60,775 nucleotides of DNA from the IMG/VR virus record IMGVR_UViG_3300043446_003656, positions 1 through 60,775 of that record, one strand, 5' to 3'. A program made the translations under genes and the position numbers. Shown piece after piece: positions 21,555-28,729 of the stretch. Positions within the stretch are counted from its first letter, which is position 1. Each line of letters begins with the position of its first letter. This DNA comes from a virus. The notes under the pieces were generated by a model, which saw only the letters and a list, made by a program, of their open reading frames with translations, was not told where the DNA came from and did not search any database.

Positions 21555-21963
21555 TGGAGAATATACAGTAGTTATCCACATATGTGCATAGGTTATCCAC
21601 AGATTTTATATACATAATATGGAACCATATATATGATGGCGTTCGTAATATACCACATATGCAAATTATGTGTCAAATCGTAATATATCTCAATATGTGG
21701 ACAACTTGTGGATATATGACCACATAGCATAAATTTTATATGTTGTCAAGCATTTATATGGTCAAATTGGTCATTATTTTGGTCATATAAAATTTATATG
21801 CATTTTTTACACAAAATGTACGATTAATTCGTAATATGTGTTCATAAATGCTTATTTATTCTATGTTTCTTTTATTTTATATATATTTTTCTATGGTATT
21901 CTAGGGAGCTTTCGTAATGGTATTTTTGGGAGGATCCAGGGGAAAATCCCGCCCCATCGTAAT
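21533..21963. other. Candidate replication origin (iterons, DnaA boxes, TCGTAAT repeats)
   Basis: Non-coding from 21555 to 22078. Three exact 10-bp units AGTGGAGNNN occur at 21533, 21543 and 21553. DnaA boxes: TTATCCACA at 21572-21580 and 21593-21601, TTGTCCACA on the minus strand at 21696-21704, and ATATCCACA on the minus strand at 21707-21715. TCGTAAT occurs five times (21643, 21678, 21829, 21912, 21957). The DNA between is very AT-rich, with GGTCA repeated three times near 21760-21795. It lies where converging gene blocks meet. Origin function is inferred; no initiator gene is visible. Confidence 0.55.
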
Positions 21964-21999
21964 CCCTATTTTGAAATCTGACCTGATCAAGAAAAAAGA

Positions 22000-22033
22000 A
22001 AGACCCCCGTGGTCCCGAATCCACGAGGGTCTT
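22000..22033 (-). terminator. Terminator of the leftward block
   Basis: AAGACCCCCGTGG / CCACGAGGGTCTT (one mismatch) with an 8-nt loop. On the minus strand it is followed by TCTTTTTTC, a good U tail. It may also work weakly rightward. Confidence 0.75.
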
Positions 22034-22078
22034 AATTGGACTTGGCGGAAGCCTGAACGCCCTATTGTTGCTATTTAA

Positions 22079-22444
22079 TTATACCACTGCATCTTTGTTT
22101 TTGTCAAGTCGCAATCCATGATAGTCTACAAATTCATCAAAGGAGTGTATCCCAGATTCATCTTCAATATAGTTCTTATCTAGCCAGATAGTAATTGCTG
22201 GGTGGTCTCCAGCCCCGTTGTCTGGACCAGCCCAGAGGCCGTATCCAGTCTCTTCGTTCCAATCAGGTCCGATTAGATTAGAGACAATAATGCGGGCACA
22301 ATATGATTCATCATCCCATCTTGGGCGGGCTTTTTCAAGAGCGTATGCTAAAGCACCATATCTATCTCCACCACCCCAATGACTATATAAACTAATTTGA
22401 TTACCATCAGTTTGAGCCAATGTATATACGATTCTGTCACCCAT
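22079..22444 (-). CDS. Hypothetical phage protein
   Basis: Not assigned to a named family. It is 121 aa, aromatic- and acid-rich: MGDRIVYTLAQTDGNQISLY, HWGGGDRYGALAYALEKAR, GLWAGPDNGAGDHPAITIWL. Last gene of the leftward block; its start abuts the stop of the next gene upstream. Confidence 0.6.
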   Translation of the reverse strand: MGDRIVYTLAQTDGNQISLYSHWGGGDRYGALAYALEKARPRWDDESYCARIIVSNLIGPDWNEETGYGLWAGPDNGAGDHPAITIWLDKNYIEDESGIHSFDEFVDYHGLRLDKNKDAVV

Positions 22445-22638
22445 TACTTTGTTACCTCTATTTCTATAGCATCTGATACTTCATTATATTTGACCCAATT
22501 ATACACGTCATCAACCATACAGTCAATAGCATATTGAGTTAATTCTTCTTCCAGATTATTTGGATCAAATTGAGCCAATAACTCTTCATCCATATCTGCT
22601 GTATCCACATATGTAGATATAATAGCTTTAACTATCAT
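22444..22638 (-). CDS. Small acidic protein
   Basis: Not recognised. It is 64 aa: MIVKAIISTYVDTADMDEEL, then an acidic helix and IEIEVTK. It resembles the C-terminal half of the 24440-25084 protein in ending with beta-strands. Overlaps the next gene upstream (ATGA). Confidence 0.5.
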   Translation of the reverse strand: MIVKAIISTYVDTADMDEELLAQFDPNNLEEELTQYAIDCMVDDVYNWVKYNEVSDAIEIEVTK

Positions 22639-22964
22639 TCCATACCCTCTAATGTAAGTTGCATTTCATCTTGCTCTTCATAGTAATTATTTACAACTGC
22701 AATTAATCTTTCACATAGTTCCACCACTTCACGCATTGTGACTGGTGTGGAATTATAATTACCTAAGTTGGACGTGATGTCTACATAATTTAACAAAAGT
22801 CTAAAGAACTTATGCTGCTCACGTACAGGTAAATGTGATATTTGCATAGCAACAAGTTCCAAGTTAATGTTGTTGTCAGACATAGCATCATAGGTTTGTT
22901 TTACATATTTTTCGTTTGGAGTTTTACCTCCTAGTTTATGAGTGATGGCTACAAATTTTGTCAT
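22635..22964 (-). CDS. Hypothetical helical protein
   Basis: Not recognised. It is 109 aa: HKLGGKTPNEKYVKQTYDAM, then helices and an acidic tail (YYEEQDEMQLTLEGME). It has its own promoter at 22974-23002. Confidence 0.55.
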   Translation of the reverse strand: MTKFVAITHKLGGKTPNEKYVKQTYDAMSDNNINLELVAMQISHLPVREQHKFFRLLLNYVDITSNLGNYNSTPVTMREVVELCERLIAVVNNYYEEQDEMQLTLEGME

Positions 22965-22973
22965 AAGTTCCCT

Positions 22974-23002
22974 ATTCTATCAGATACGAACGTTTTTGTC
23001 TA
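22974..23002 (-). promoter_or_regulatory. Leftward promoter
   Basis: On the minus strand TAGACA, 17-nt spacer, TAGAAT. The -10 ends 9 nt before the ATG at 22964. Confidence 0.55.
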
Positions 23003-23084
23003 ACGGTTTCACTATTTGAGACGGAGCTTTTACTCCCCCGTCGCATGCGCAGAATGTCATATGTGATTTACAATCTGCACACAT
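22980..23084 (-). CDS. Small Cys-rich peptide
   Basis: It is 34 aa, start ATG 23084 with AGTAGGG seven bases upstream. MCADCKSHMTFCACDGG has a C-x2-C ... C-x-C zinc-binding pattern. The frame is open upstream (CGT ACA CTG ... GTT) without a better start. Too short for automatic calling but well supported by its ribosome-binding site. Confidence 0.5.
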   Translation of the reverse strand: MCADCKSHMTFCACDGGVKAPSQIVKPLDKNVRI

Positions 23085-23167
23085 AACAAACCCTACTCTA
23101 ACCCCGCTGCGGTCCAAACCGTACAGTGTACGAGATGGCCGCAATGGGATCTGCGAGGAATAGGGGT

Positions 23168-23341
23168 TTACGCTAAAGGGACAGCTGTCACCTTAGTGCG
23201 CTGCTTAGGCTCCTTAATTGGACGGTCAAAAGTAAGACCGCTATCCTTAAGAACCTTAATCATCTCAGCCGAAAAACGGCCACGGGCTCCTGGTTGGAAT
23301 CCTTTTGAAATGAGATATGCACGTGCACTTTGCTTTTCCAT
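23168..23341 (-). CDS. Lsr2-like minimal DNA-binding protein
   Basis: It is 57 aa, start ATG 23341 with AAGGAA upstream. ARAYLISKGFQPGARGRFSA followed by EMIKVLKDSG aligns with the Lsr2 C-terminal domain (GHxVSxRGRIPADVIDAY): the RGR AT-hook-like turn and both helices are present. The Lsr2 N-terminal oligomerisation domain is missing. A basic tail follows (KEPKQRTKV). It could compete with host Lsr2 at AT-rich phage DNA. Fold by motif; role inferred. Confidence 0.7.
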   Translation of the reverse strand: MEKQSARAYLISKGFQPGARGRFSAEMIKVLKDSGLTFDRPIKEPKQRTKVTAVPLA

Positions 23342-23342
23342 G

Positions 23343-23690
23343 TTATTTCCTTCCTTCTAGGTTTTTGGTGTATTCCTCATCGTCAACATCTTCTACGTCA
23401 ACAATGAATCCTTTGTCTTGTAAGTAATCACGAATCTCTTCGTGCATTTGTTCAGGTCCGTATTCTAAATCAAAACGGATATCATTTTCTAAAATAGCAG
23501 ACATAATGTTATCTGGGGTTTCCCTCCATATCCACGACATCGCTTCTATGTCTTCGTAGTCTGACTGGTGCATGTCAATCAAGGTGTCGTAAACCCACAG
23601 GTCCACAAGCCCTGGTCTCCATGGTTGGAGTTCTGAGTACTTAGTTACAAGTACTTGCCCCTCTAAAAGCATTGATAATCTATCAGTCAT
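23343..23690 (-). CDS. Acidic hypothetical protein
   Basis: Not recognised. It is 115 aa with a Trp-rich middle (LQPWRPGLVDLWVYDTLIDM) and an acidic C-terminal half (FIVDVEDVDDEEY). One base separates it from the Lsr2-like gene, so they are likely co-transcribed. Confidence 0.55.
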   Translation of the reverse strand: MTDRLSMLLEGQVLVTKYSELQPWRPGLVDLWVYDTLIDMHQSDYEDIEAMSWIWRETPDNIMSAILENDIRFDLEYGPEQMHEEIRDYLQDKGFIVDVEDVDDEEYTKNLEGRK

Positions 23691-23910
23691 TATTCTCCCT
23701 ATGCCATTGTGCTAAAGTTCGGACGGTAAAATCTTGACCCAAATTGTAGCAGAAACGGACTGCCTGTGTCAAATCCTCGGTTTCGTAAAGAGGCGGGGAC
23801 AAGAGTTCTACATCAGAGGTATCGTAAACCTCAAATGAATCTACACCACCAGGGGAAACAGAATATTCAACTTCTAGAATTTCTAAAGGTGTTTTATTAT
23901 ACATATTCAT
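23683..23910 (-). CDS. Hypothetical protein
   Basis: Not recognised. It is 75 aa, MNMYNKTPLEILEVEYSVSP, ending VRTLAQWHRENND. Strand-rich N-terminal half, one helix. Overlaps both neighbours. Confidence 0.5.
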   Translation of the reverse strand: MNMYNKTPLEILEVEYSVSPGGVDSFEVYDTSDVELLSPPLYETEDLTQAVRFCYNLGQDFTVRTLAQWHRENND

Positions 23911-24238
23911 GCAACTCCTTCATATATCTCAAAAGGTGAGATACACCTATCATTTGCCCATTTAAAGATATATCCTCTATCTCTAAAGACTTATATTCAT
24001 CTGAATCCATATCTTCAATCTCATTCATCTGCTTTTCTATATGGGCAGAATCTTGTTCCAGACTGATTATATGTAACTTAGCATACTCTTCTAGTTGTTT
24101 AAACAATCTAAGGTGAATGTCCCACTCTGATTCATAGTCAGGGTCATTGCAACATGGGCATTCATTCTCACATGAAAACATATCTAACTCTTCATTGTAA
24201 TATGTAGAGCACTTACATGTTTCACACATTGATGCCAT
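23897..24238 (-). CDS. Cys-rich protein with coiled coil
   Basis: It is 113 aa. MASMCETCKCSTYYNEELDM and SCENECPCCNDPDYES give eight Cys in 33 residues, probably two Zn sites, followed by a long acidic coiled coil. Not a named family. Confidence 0.55.
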   Translation of the reverse strand: MASMCETCKCSTYYNEELDMFSCENECPCCNDPDYESEWDIHLRLFKQLEEYAKLHIISLEQDSAHIEKQMNEIEDMDSDEYKSLEIEDISLNGQMIGVSHLLRYMKELHEYV

Positions 24239-24440
24239 TAGTAACCTCCTTAATTAGTTCTTGGTGGAGAATTGTAACATATGGATGACGTTTTATCAAG
24301 CCCGTCATTTTGTCATCATGAGCACAAGTAAGCTCCAGGTTATAGCCATCCAGTTTCTCAACCTCTATACCATGCTTCCATGCATCCATGATCACCGCTC
24401 CATAATTGGAGCGGGACATGGCATCAATGGTTAATATCAT
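24222..24440 (-). CDS. Hypothetical protein
   Basis: Not recognised. It is 72 aa: MILTIDAMSRSNYGAVIMDA, then EKLDGYNLELTCAHDDKMTG. Overlaps both neighbours, consistent with one mRNA. Confidence 0.5.
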   Translation of the reverse strand: MILTIDAMSRSNYGAVIMDAWKHGIEVEKLDGYNLELTCAHDDKMTGLIKRHPYVTILHQELIKEVTNGINV

Positions 24441-25084
24441 TAGTATGCGCCTTCTTCAACACGTTCAATCTCAAAATTAGTAACAGAGATTTCTCCGCCA
24501 TATGAGTCAACATTTAAGTTATCAGAAACTAATGATTCAATGTCGTAGTCGCCATCAGCCATATCAACTTCAACTGTTAAGTCAACACGAACATAAGCAG
24601 TTACTTCAATTTCCTTAGTTAGTGGAACATCGAAGATTTCTGCAATCTGAGATAAAGTATCTTGTTCCGATGAGTCAGCATAAACTTCTTCTAAAAGTGT
24701 ACGTAGTTGAGATTCCTTGGAATACCAAGCATTTTGTTTTTCAACTAAGTTTTTATAATTGCGACGAGACTGGTCTAGAGCATATTCAATGTCTACAACT
24801 TTATCTGATGGGTAACTTACTTCCCCATTTTCAATCTTTTTGTATGTAACAAGCAGATTAGGGTTGTAGGTCTCTGGTGTCATTGTTTCCATAGTTTCTT
24901 CTTTCTTTTCGGTTATAGGGAGTATTGTAGCATCTGCCACTGACAAAAGTGTGGCGGGGGACCCACAAAGACATGTGAGTTCTGTCACATTAGGAGTATA
25001 TCCAGCTTTCATTGTATATTCAATTAAAGCATCACATTCACCCGTGCAGACATATGTATATTTAGACCAAGTTACTGTCTTCAT
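24440..25084 (-). CDS. Zinc-ribbon protein with C-terminal beta domain
   Basis: It is 214 aa. The N-terminus (YTYVCTGECDALIEYTM ... VTELTCLCGSPATLL) matches the 26095-26277 protein (YEYVCPNCDASMEYTM ... ITCPCGGKAVKV), so they are related ribbons. The middle is helical, and the C-terminal third is strands (IEVTAYVRVDLTVEVDMADG). Function unknown. Confidence 0.6.
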   Translation of the reverse strand: MKTVTWSKYTYVCTGECDALIEYTMKAGYTPNVTELTCLCGSPATLLSVADATILPITEKKEETMETMTPETYNPNLLVTYKKIENGEVSYPSDKVVDIEYALDQSRRNYKNLVEKQNAWYSKESQLRTLLEEVYADSSEQDTLSQIAEIFDVPLTKEIEVTAYVRVDLTVEVDMADGDYDIESLVSDNLNVDSYGGEISVTNFEIERVEEGAY

Positions 25085-25308
25085 TATAGGTAATATTCAT
25101 CTCCTTCTACATATCCATAATGCTCGTTGTATTGTTTTTTAATTTCAGGAGTAGCCCATTCAAAGAATCTCCATTCAGCATATAGATTTCCTTCATTTAA
25201 ATTAGAACTATTCCATTGATCAAACAGGTGTTCTTCAATATCAACCTGAATAGCACCTAATATATGTTCTCCTACTCTATCTGAGAATAGGTCATCTACA
25301 TCAGCCAT
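25084..25308 (-). CDS. Hypothetical protein
   Basis: Not recognised. It is 74 aa: LFSDRVGEHILGAIQVDIEE, then EWRFFEWATPEIKKQYNEHY. Overlaps the YubB-like gene end by 8 bp. Confidence 0.5.
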   Translation of the reverse strand: MADVDDLFSDRVGEHILGAIQVDIEEHLFDQWNSSNLNEGNLYAEWRFFEWATPEIKKQYNEHYGYVEGDEYYL

Positions 25309-26080
25309 TTATTTGCTCCATTCTGTAATCAGGGACATGTTCGGAATCCAAATATATCTTATGGGTCTGACATTCTTTGACACAATCAAGGTCTGCCTCG
25401 CCCAAATAATTACAAGATGAGCAAATCTCACCACAATCATTGTCGCAGTATTCTAGTGTATTTAATTCATCACAATCTCTACACTTATTATCATACTCTT
25501 CAATCTCTGTTACATTTCCACGGAGAATCTCATACTCCCCACCCCAACCTGTCTCCTCCTCAAAACTTAAAGTAAGTAAAGAATTAGGAACAAGATTAGA
25601 TAGTTTAGTTAGAACTGTGACAGCAGGAGACCATGCTGTATTATATTTATATACAACCCAGTTATCTTCACCCTCAGATTTATATTCAATTAGTTCTGTT
25701 TCAGGATATTCATCTCCGTCATGAACAGCAACATCCCATTTGGTTCCCCAGTTAGATGTATTCCAGTTATACCAATCGTGTTGAGTTTTAGCAAACTCTA
25801 CTTCCTTAGCAAACCAGTCAGGAGAATTTATGTCAATTCCAAGACGTGCAGGTTGCTTGACATATTCATCCATTGTAATACCGTCCTCTATTGGAGAATG
25901 CACATTCCAAAATGCAAAAACAGGGGCGGAATAAGTAGTCCATGATTGTTCCATTTCACCAGTCTTAGAATTCCAACTATCATGTAATACCTTGAATGGC
26001 TTATTTAATCTATCTTTAATCATATCTATTTCTTGCTTTGGACCTTGAATTGTCAAGGTGTTATATACCCAGTTTGGCAT
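25301..26080 (-). CDS. YubB/Api92-like (DUF1281) protein with zinc tail
   Basis: It is 259 aa. MPNWVYNTLTIQGPKQEIDM is the signature start of YubB-like ferredoxin-fold proteins found on plasmids and phages (PNW-x-x-N-x-L). WNTSNWGTKWDVAVHD and FEEETGWGGEYEI are further family elements. The C-terminus adds a Cys cluster (KCRDCDEL, YCDNDCGEICSSC). Molecular role is not established. Confidence 0.75.
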   Translation of the reverse strand: MPNWVYNTLTIQGPKQEIDMIKDRLNKPFKVLHDSWNSKTGEMEQSWTTYSAPVFAFWNVHSPIEDGITMDEYVKQPARLGIDINSPDWFAKEVEFAKTQHDWYNWNTSNWGTKWDVAVHDGDEYPETELIEYKSEGEDNWVVYKYNTAWSPAVTVLTKLSNLVPNSLLTLSFEEETGWGGEYEILRGNVTEIEEYDNKCRDCDELNTLEYCDNDCGEICSSCNYLGEADLDCVKECQTHKIYLDSEHVPDYRMEQING

Positions 26081-26094
26081 TATATTCCTTTCGG

Positions 26095-26277
26095 TTAGAG
26101 AGCCCCAATTATAGCATCATACTCTGACACTTTTACTGCTTTACCACCACATGGGCATGTGATATTTATCATATATATAGGTGATACCTCGGAAATATCC
26201 ATAGTATATTCCATAGATGCATCACAGTTTGGACATACATATTCATATACCCACCAGTTACCATTTAAAGTTTGCAT
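26095..26277 (-). CDS. Zinc-ribbon protein, leaderless
   Basis: It is 60 aa. YEYVCPNCDASMEYTM ... ITCPCGGKAVKV is a C-x2-C ... C-x-C ribbon shared with the N-terminus of the 24440-25084 protein. The promoter at 26284-26313 places the transcript start on the ATG. Confidence 0.65.
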   Translation of the reverse strand: MQTLNGNWWVYEYVCPNCDASMEYTMDISEVSPIYMINITCPCGGKAVKVSEYDAIIGAL

Positions 26278-26283
26278 TGCGGA

Positions 26284-26313
26284 ATTATAGCATTCGTAAA
26301 GGGATCATGTCAA
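26284..26313 (-). promoter_or_regulatory. Leftward promoter giving a leaderless mRNA
   Basis: On the minus strand TTGACA, 18-nt spacer, TGCTATAAT, then six bases to the ATG at 26277. CRP-like palindrome at 26366-26381 lies upstream. Confidence 0.7.
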
Positions 26314-26365
26314 CTCTTCTTAATCGTAAATATGGGACAAATTGGACATTTCTTAATGTTCTTAA

Positions 26366-26381
26366 TGTGATTTTTATCACA
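26366..26381. promoter_or_regulatory. CRP/GlxR-like palindrome 1
   Basis: TGTGATTTTTATCACA; both half-sites perfect. Centre is about -96 from the predicted start of the 26277 transcript. Confidence 0.65.
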
Positions 26382-26393
26382 GTATCGGCCACA

Positions 26394-26492
26394 CTATTTA
26401 CATTTTTTTAAATGATTATTTAAAGTTTCAAATGCAAATCCACTTCGGACTTGTATCTCAGCTTTACACTTTGGACAAATAACTATTTTCAT
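26394..26492 (-). CDS. Small CCHC zinc-finger-like peptide
   Basis: It is 32 aa, start ATG 26492. VICPKCKAEIQVRSGFAFET then LNNHLKKCK: C-x2-C ... H-x4-C, a single-knuckle Zn site. It lies between tRNA-Asp and palindrome 1. Confidence 0.55.
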   Translation of the reverse strand: MKIVICPKCKAEIQVRSGFAFETLNNHLKKCK

Positions 26493-26496
26493 TTTG

Positions 26497-26570
26497 CGAT
26501 TCGGACGGGACTTGAACCCGCAACCTCCACCGTGACAGGGTGGCGATCTAACCAATTGATCTACCGAACC
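26497..26570 (-). tRNA. tRNA-Asp (GTC)
   Basis: Minus strand: acceptor GGTTCGG/CCGAATC (one G-T), anticodon stem CCACC/GGTGG with loop CTGTCAC, T loop TTCAAGT, discriminator G. Only tRNA in the leftward block. A pseudoknot element ends four bases before it. Confidence 0.9.
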
Positions 26571-26574
26571 AAGT

Positions 26575-26601
26575 GGAGCAGTTTTACATCATGCTCAGGA
26601 T
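26575..26601 (-). ncRNA. H-type pseudoknot element A, after the DUF932 stop
   Basis: Minus strand: stem ATC/GAT closing loop CTGAGCAT, linker GTAAAAC, tail TGCTCC. Loop GAGCA pairs with tail TGCTC. It begins about 6 nt after the DUF932 stop codon and ends four bases before tRNA-Asp. Confidence 0.55.
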
Positions 26602-26607
26602 TTTTCT

Positions 26608-27639
26608 TTACGCTGTTAGCGCAAGAACTTTTTTCACAATAGAATTTTTTTCTGCTGTGATAACAGGGTCAAAGCCACTAGCGGAATAAATAAGCGATTC
26701 GCCATTTGCTTTTCGTGCTGTGCGATAATAATCTAAACGCTCAGTTAGGGCATTTACTACACCCCACGCTGTGCCTTTGATATTAGCGTTAGTTTCTGAA
26801 TTATGATAAAGGTCATCAAGCAGAACAACTTTGTTTTCCCACTTAGTAAGTGAACCTTTCTTATCATGCTCAGGCTTTGGATATAGCGTGTTGATAATCT
26901 CAGAGAATTTCTTATCTGTGACTTCACGCTGGAATAACAATTCTGCTTGCTTGCTAAATTCATCAAAGTAAGCAACAGATAGATTCAAGGCTTCACGAGC
27001 CTGTGCAATTTTGCCATCAACTGTCTGCGTATGGCGAATCTTGAAAGATTGCTTTGCAGATTTCATAGCAAAGTTAAGAGTATTTTGGCAACGAACACGA
27101 ACAGGCGTGATTGCTGCTTGAACAGCAACAGAACCATCATGGCTAGTATAAACAACTAGATATAGATTGGTTTTGTCGTTAGCACCCTTTGGGTCAAGAA
27201 CGAGAGTAGATGGAACATTCCATGTGCCAAATACAACACGACCATTTTTGAAAGACCCTGCTGAATCAACAGTGACATCAGGATTTGAATCGTGGAGATT
27301 TTCTGCGAAAGCAAATAAATCTTCATTTTGAACTTCTTTGTAGCGTGAACCTACAACAGAAAGAACATCTGTGTTGCCCGCTTCAAACGGATTGTCACGA
27401 ACAACAAGGAAAGATTCGGTTAAGAAATTGTGATTTGGTGCTAACTCAGAAACAGGCTCTAAGCGAACATTCCAATTCGAGAGATGAGCAGAATCCATAA
27501 TTTGTTTAATTGTAGGTTGCTCCTCATCTGTATTCCAAACATGATTAGCAGCAGAGTGCCAAGCAGGATTTGAGCGGGAATCAACAAGGGTGAAAGTCAC
27601 AGATTTATCTGCGATTTCTTTTGCGTGTGCAAGTGTCAT
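26608..27639 (-). CDS. DUF932 phage/plasmid-like protein
   Basis: It is 343 aa. FLVVRDNPFEAGNTDVLSVV, GSRYKEVQNEDLFAFAENL, VFGTWNVPSTL and VRVRCQNTLNFAMKSAKQSF are the conserved order of DUF932 (TIGR03299) proteins, widespread in phages and mobile elements. The biochemical function is not settled; a role in DNA replication or recombination has been suggested for relatives. Largest leftward gene, with its own promoter. Confidence 0.85.
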   Translation of the reverse strand: MTLAHAKEIADKSVTFTLVDSRSNPAWHSAANHVWNTDEEQPTIKQIMDSAHLSNWNVRLEPVSELAPNHNFLTESFLVVRDNPFEAGNTDVLSVVGSRYKEVQNEDLFAFAENLHDSNPDVTVDSAGSFKNGRVVFGTWNVPSTLVLDPKGANDKTNLYLVVYTSHDGSVAVQAAITPVRVRCQNTLNFAMKSAKQSFKIRHTQTVDGKIAQAREALNLSVAYFDEFSKQAELLFQREVTDKKFSEIINTLYPKPEHDKKGSLTKWENKVVLLDDLYHNSETNANIKGTAWGVVNALTERLDYYRTARKANGESLIYSASGFDPVITAEKNSIVKKVLALTA

Positions 27640-27666
27640 TTTTTACCTTTCTTTAGACGAACCCCA

Positions 27667-27696
27667 AGTATAACAGATTGGTTTAGCATTTGTCAA
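27667..27696 (-). promoter_or_regulatory. Leftward promoter of the DUF932 gene
   Basis: On the minus strand TTGACA, 18-nt spacer, TGTTATACT. AAAGAAAGG precedes the ATG at 27639. Confidence 0.65.
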
Positions 27697-27706
27697 TAGT
27701 ATCTCA

Positions 27707-27805
27707 CTATTTGATACGAAGAGTTTTATAAAATACCCATAAACCCACGCCTAGAATTGCTGGTGTGAGCAAAATCACAAACGGTGCTAAAAGTACAGTT
27801 TCCAT
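27707..27805 (-). CDS. Single-helix membrane peptide
   Basis: It is 32 aa, start ATG 27805 after AGGGGG. METVLLAPFVILLTPAILGV then GLWVFYKTLRIK: one membrane helix with a basic end. The leader is at most a few nucleotides. Confidence 0.55.
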   Translation of the reverse strand: METVLLAPFVILLTPAILGVGLWVFYKTLRIK

Positions 27806-27813
27806 AACCCCCT

Positions 27814-27843
27814 ATTTTATCGTAAGTCCATGGGTTTTGTCAA
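27814..27843 (-). promoter_or_regulatory. Leftward promoter
   Basis: On the minus strand TTGACA, 18-nt spacer, TAAAAT; drives the 32-aa membrane peptide. Palindrome 2 is centred about 54 bp upstream of the start. Confidence 0.6.
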
Positions 27844-27853
27844 GCTTTCTTAA

Positions 27854-27869
27854 TGTGATGTTAATCACA
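27854..27869. promoter_or_regulatory. CRP/GlxR-like palindrome 2
   Basis: TGTGATGTTAATCACA, perfect half-sites; the TGA of the left half also stops an open frame on the minus strand. Confidence 0.65.
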
Positions 27870-27980
27870 CGGGTCGGCCCGTCTCACAATATGGAATAGC
27901 GTCGTGGGCTACGAATTTAATTCCAGCTATTGCTGCACGATCTTATCGGTTATCACTCCTGGCTATTTATTTAATTGTGT

Positions 27981-28008
27981 GAAGCAGTTTTATAACTTGC
28001 TTAGGTTA
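27981..28008 (-). ncRNA. H-type pseudoknot element B
   Basis: Minus strand: stem TAAC/GTTA closing loop CTAAGCAA, linker TAAAAC, tail TGCTTC. Loop AAGCA pairs with tail TGCTT. Compared with element C both helices change with compensation. It starts seven bases after the stop of the next gene. The 27870-27980 stretch between it and palindrome 2 holds only an open frame lacking a start codon. Confidence 0.6.
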
Positions 28009-28014
28009 ATTTGT

Positions 28015-28182
28015 TTAGTAAGTTTTTACCATAGCAAAACGAGTTTGATTATTTGCTAGGCGCAACATAACACGAGTTACATTGTTACGAACAGGTGTAA
28101 ATTTTTCAATACGACCTGTTACTCCAGCATTTGATGTTGTGAATAAATCACCGATTTGGTAAGTGTATCCGCCAAGTGTCAT
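28015..28182 (-). CDS. DLFTTS-family small protein (copy 1)
   Basis: It is 55 aa, start ATG 28182 with GAAAGG. MTLGGYTYQIGDLFTTSNAG, VTGRIEKFTPV then VTRVMLRLANN. It is paralogous to 28777-28938 (YQVGDLFTTSKSKVTGTIKE), a small five-strand SH3/KOW-like pattern. Pseudoknots C and B bracket it in the leader and after the stop. Confidence 0.6.
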   Translation of the reverse strand: MTLGGYTYQIGDLFTTSNAGVTGRIEKFTPVRNNVTRVMLRLANNQTRFAMVKTY

Positions 28183-28218
28183 TTTTATTTTTGCCTTTCT
28201 ATTCGGGTTTAGTTAGGG

Positions 28219-28248
28219 TGAGCAGTTTATTATGACTTGCTCAGGTCA
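28219..28248 (-). ncRNA. H-type pseudoknot element C, leader of the DLFTTS gene
   Basis: Minus strand: stem TGAC/GTCA closing loop CTGAGCAA, linker TAATAAAC, tail TGCTCA. Loop TGAGCA pairs with tail TGCTCA over six bases. It lies 17 nt after the stop of the 28266-28691 gene and about 36 nt before the ATG at 28182. Confidence 0.6.
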
Positions 28249-28265
28249 GTTTCCCGATTTAGGAA

Positions 28266-28691
28266 TTATAGATAACGAGCAACAGCATTGTAAGTAGAAG
28301 TTGAAACTACTTCCTCATCTGTCATTTTCAGAATACGAATTGCGTTAGACAATTCCTCTTTCATCTCGTTGTATGTGTGTTGATGAAGTTGCTCAAAATC
28401 TCTCTGTGGTTCAACAGGGAAATCTGCTTCATTACAGGTTAGGTCAAAATCTACATTGAGAGTTTTGTTCCATGAGCGATAGTTGGTGCGGAAGTTCTCT
28501 GCTTTTGCTATGTTAGCAACAGCAAACTTACCTACTTCTTTGCGCCACTTCTCAACAGATTTTTGATACTTTGCTTCATTTTCAGATTGGTTTTCCCAAT
28601 CCTTTTCTAACTTAGCAAGGCGAGTTTCAAGTGCCTTGATGATTTTAGGGGTAGCGATTTTTACGCTAATTGCTTTTTGGTTTCTAGCCAT
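28266..28691 (-). CDS. Coiled-coil hypothetical protein
   Basis: Not recognised. It is 141 aa with a long charged helix (KALETRLAKLEKDWENQSEN, YQKSVEKWRKEVGK), then a helical end. AAAGGAAAC precedes ATG. Confidence 0.55.
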   Translation of the reverse strand: MARNQKAISVKIATPKIIKALETRLAKLEKDWENQSENEAKYQKSVEKWRKEVGKFAVANIAKAENFRTNYRSWNKTLNVDFDLTCNEADFPVEPQRDFEQLHQHTYNEMKEELSNAIRILKMTDEEVVSTSTYNAVARYL

Positions 28692-28729
28692 TTGTTTTGT
28701 TTCCTTTCGGGTTAGGGTTTGAGAGAGTT

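Noticed and set aside
5839-28248. Calling the pseudoknot elements preQ1-I riboswitches
   Set aside because: The A-rich tail is similar, but the loop sequence, stem lengths and position after stop codons do not fit the preQ1-I consensus; no queuosine gene is nearby.
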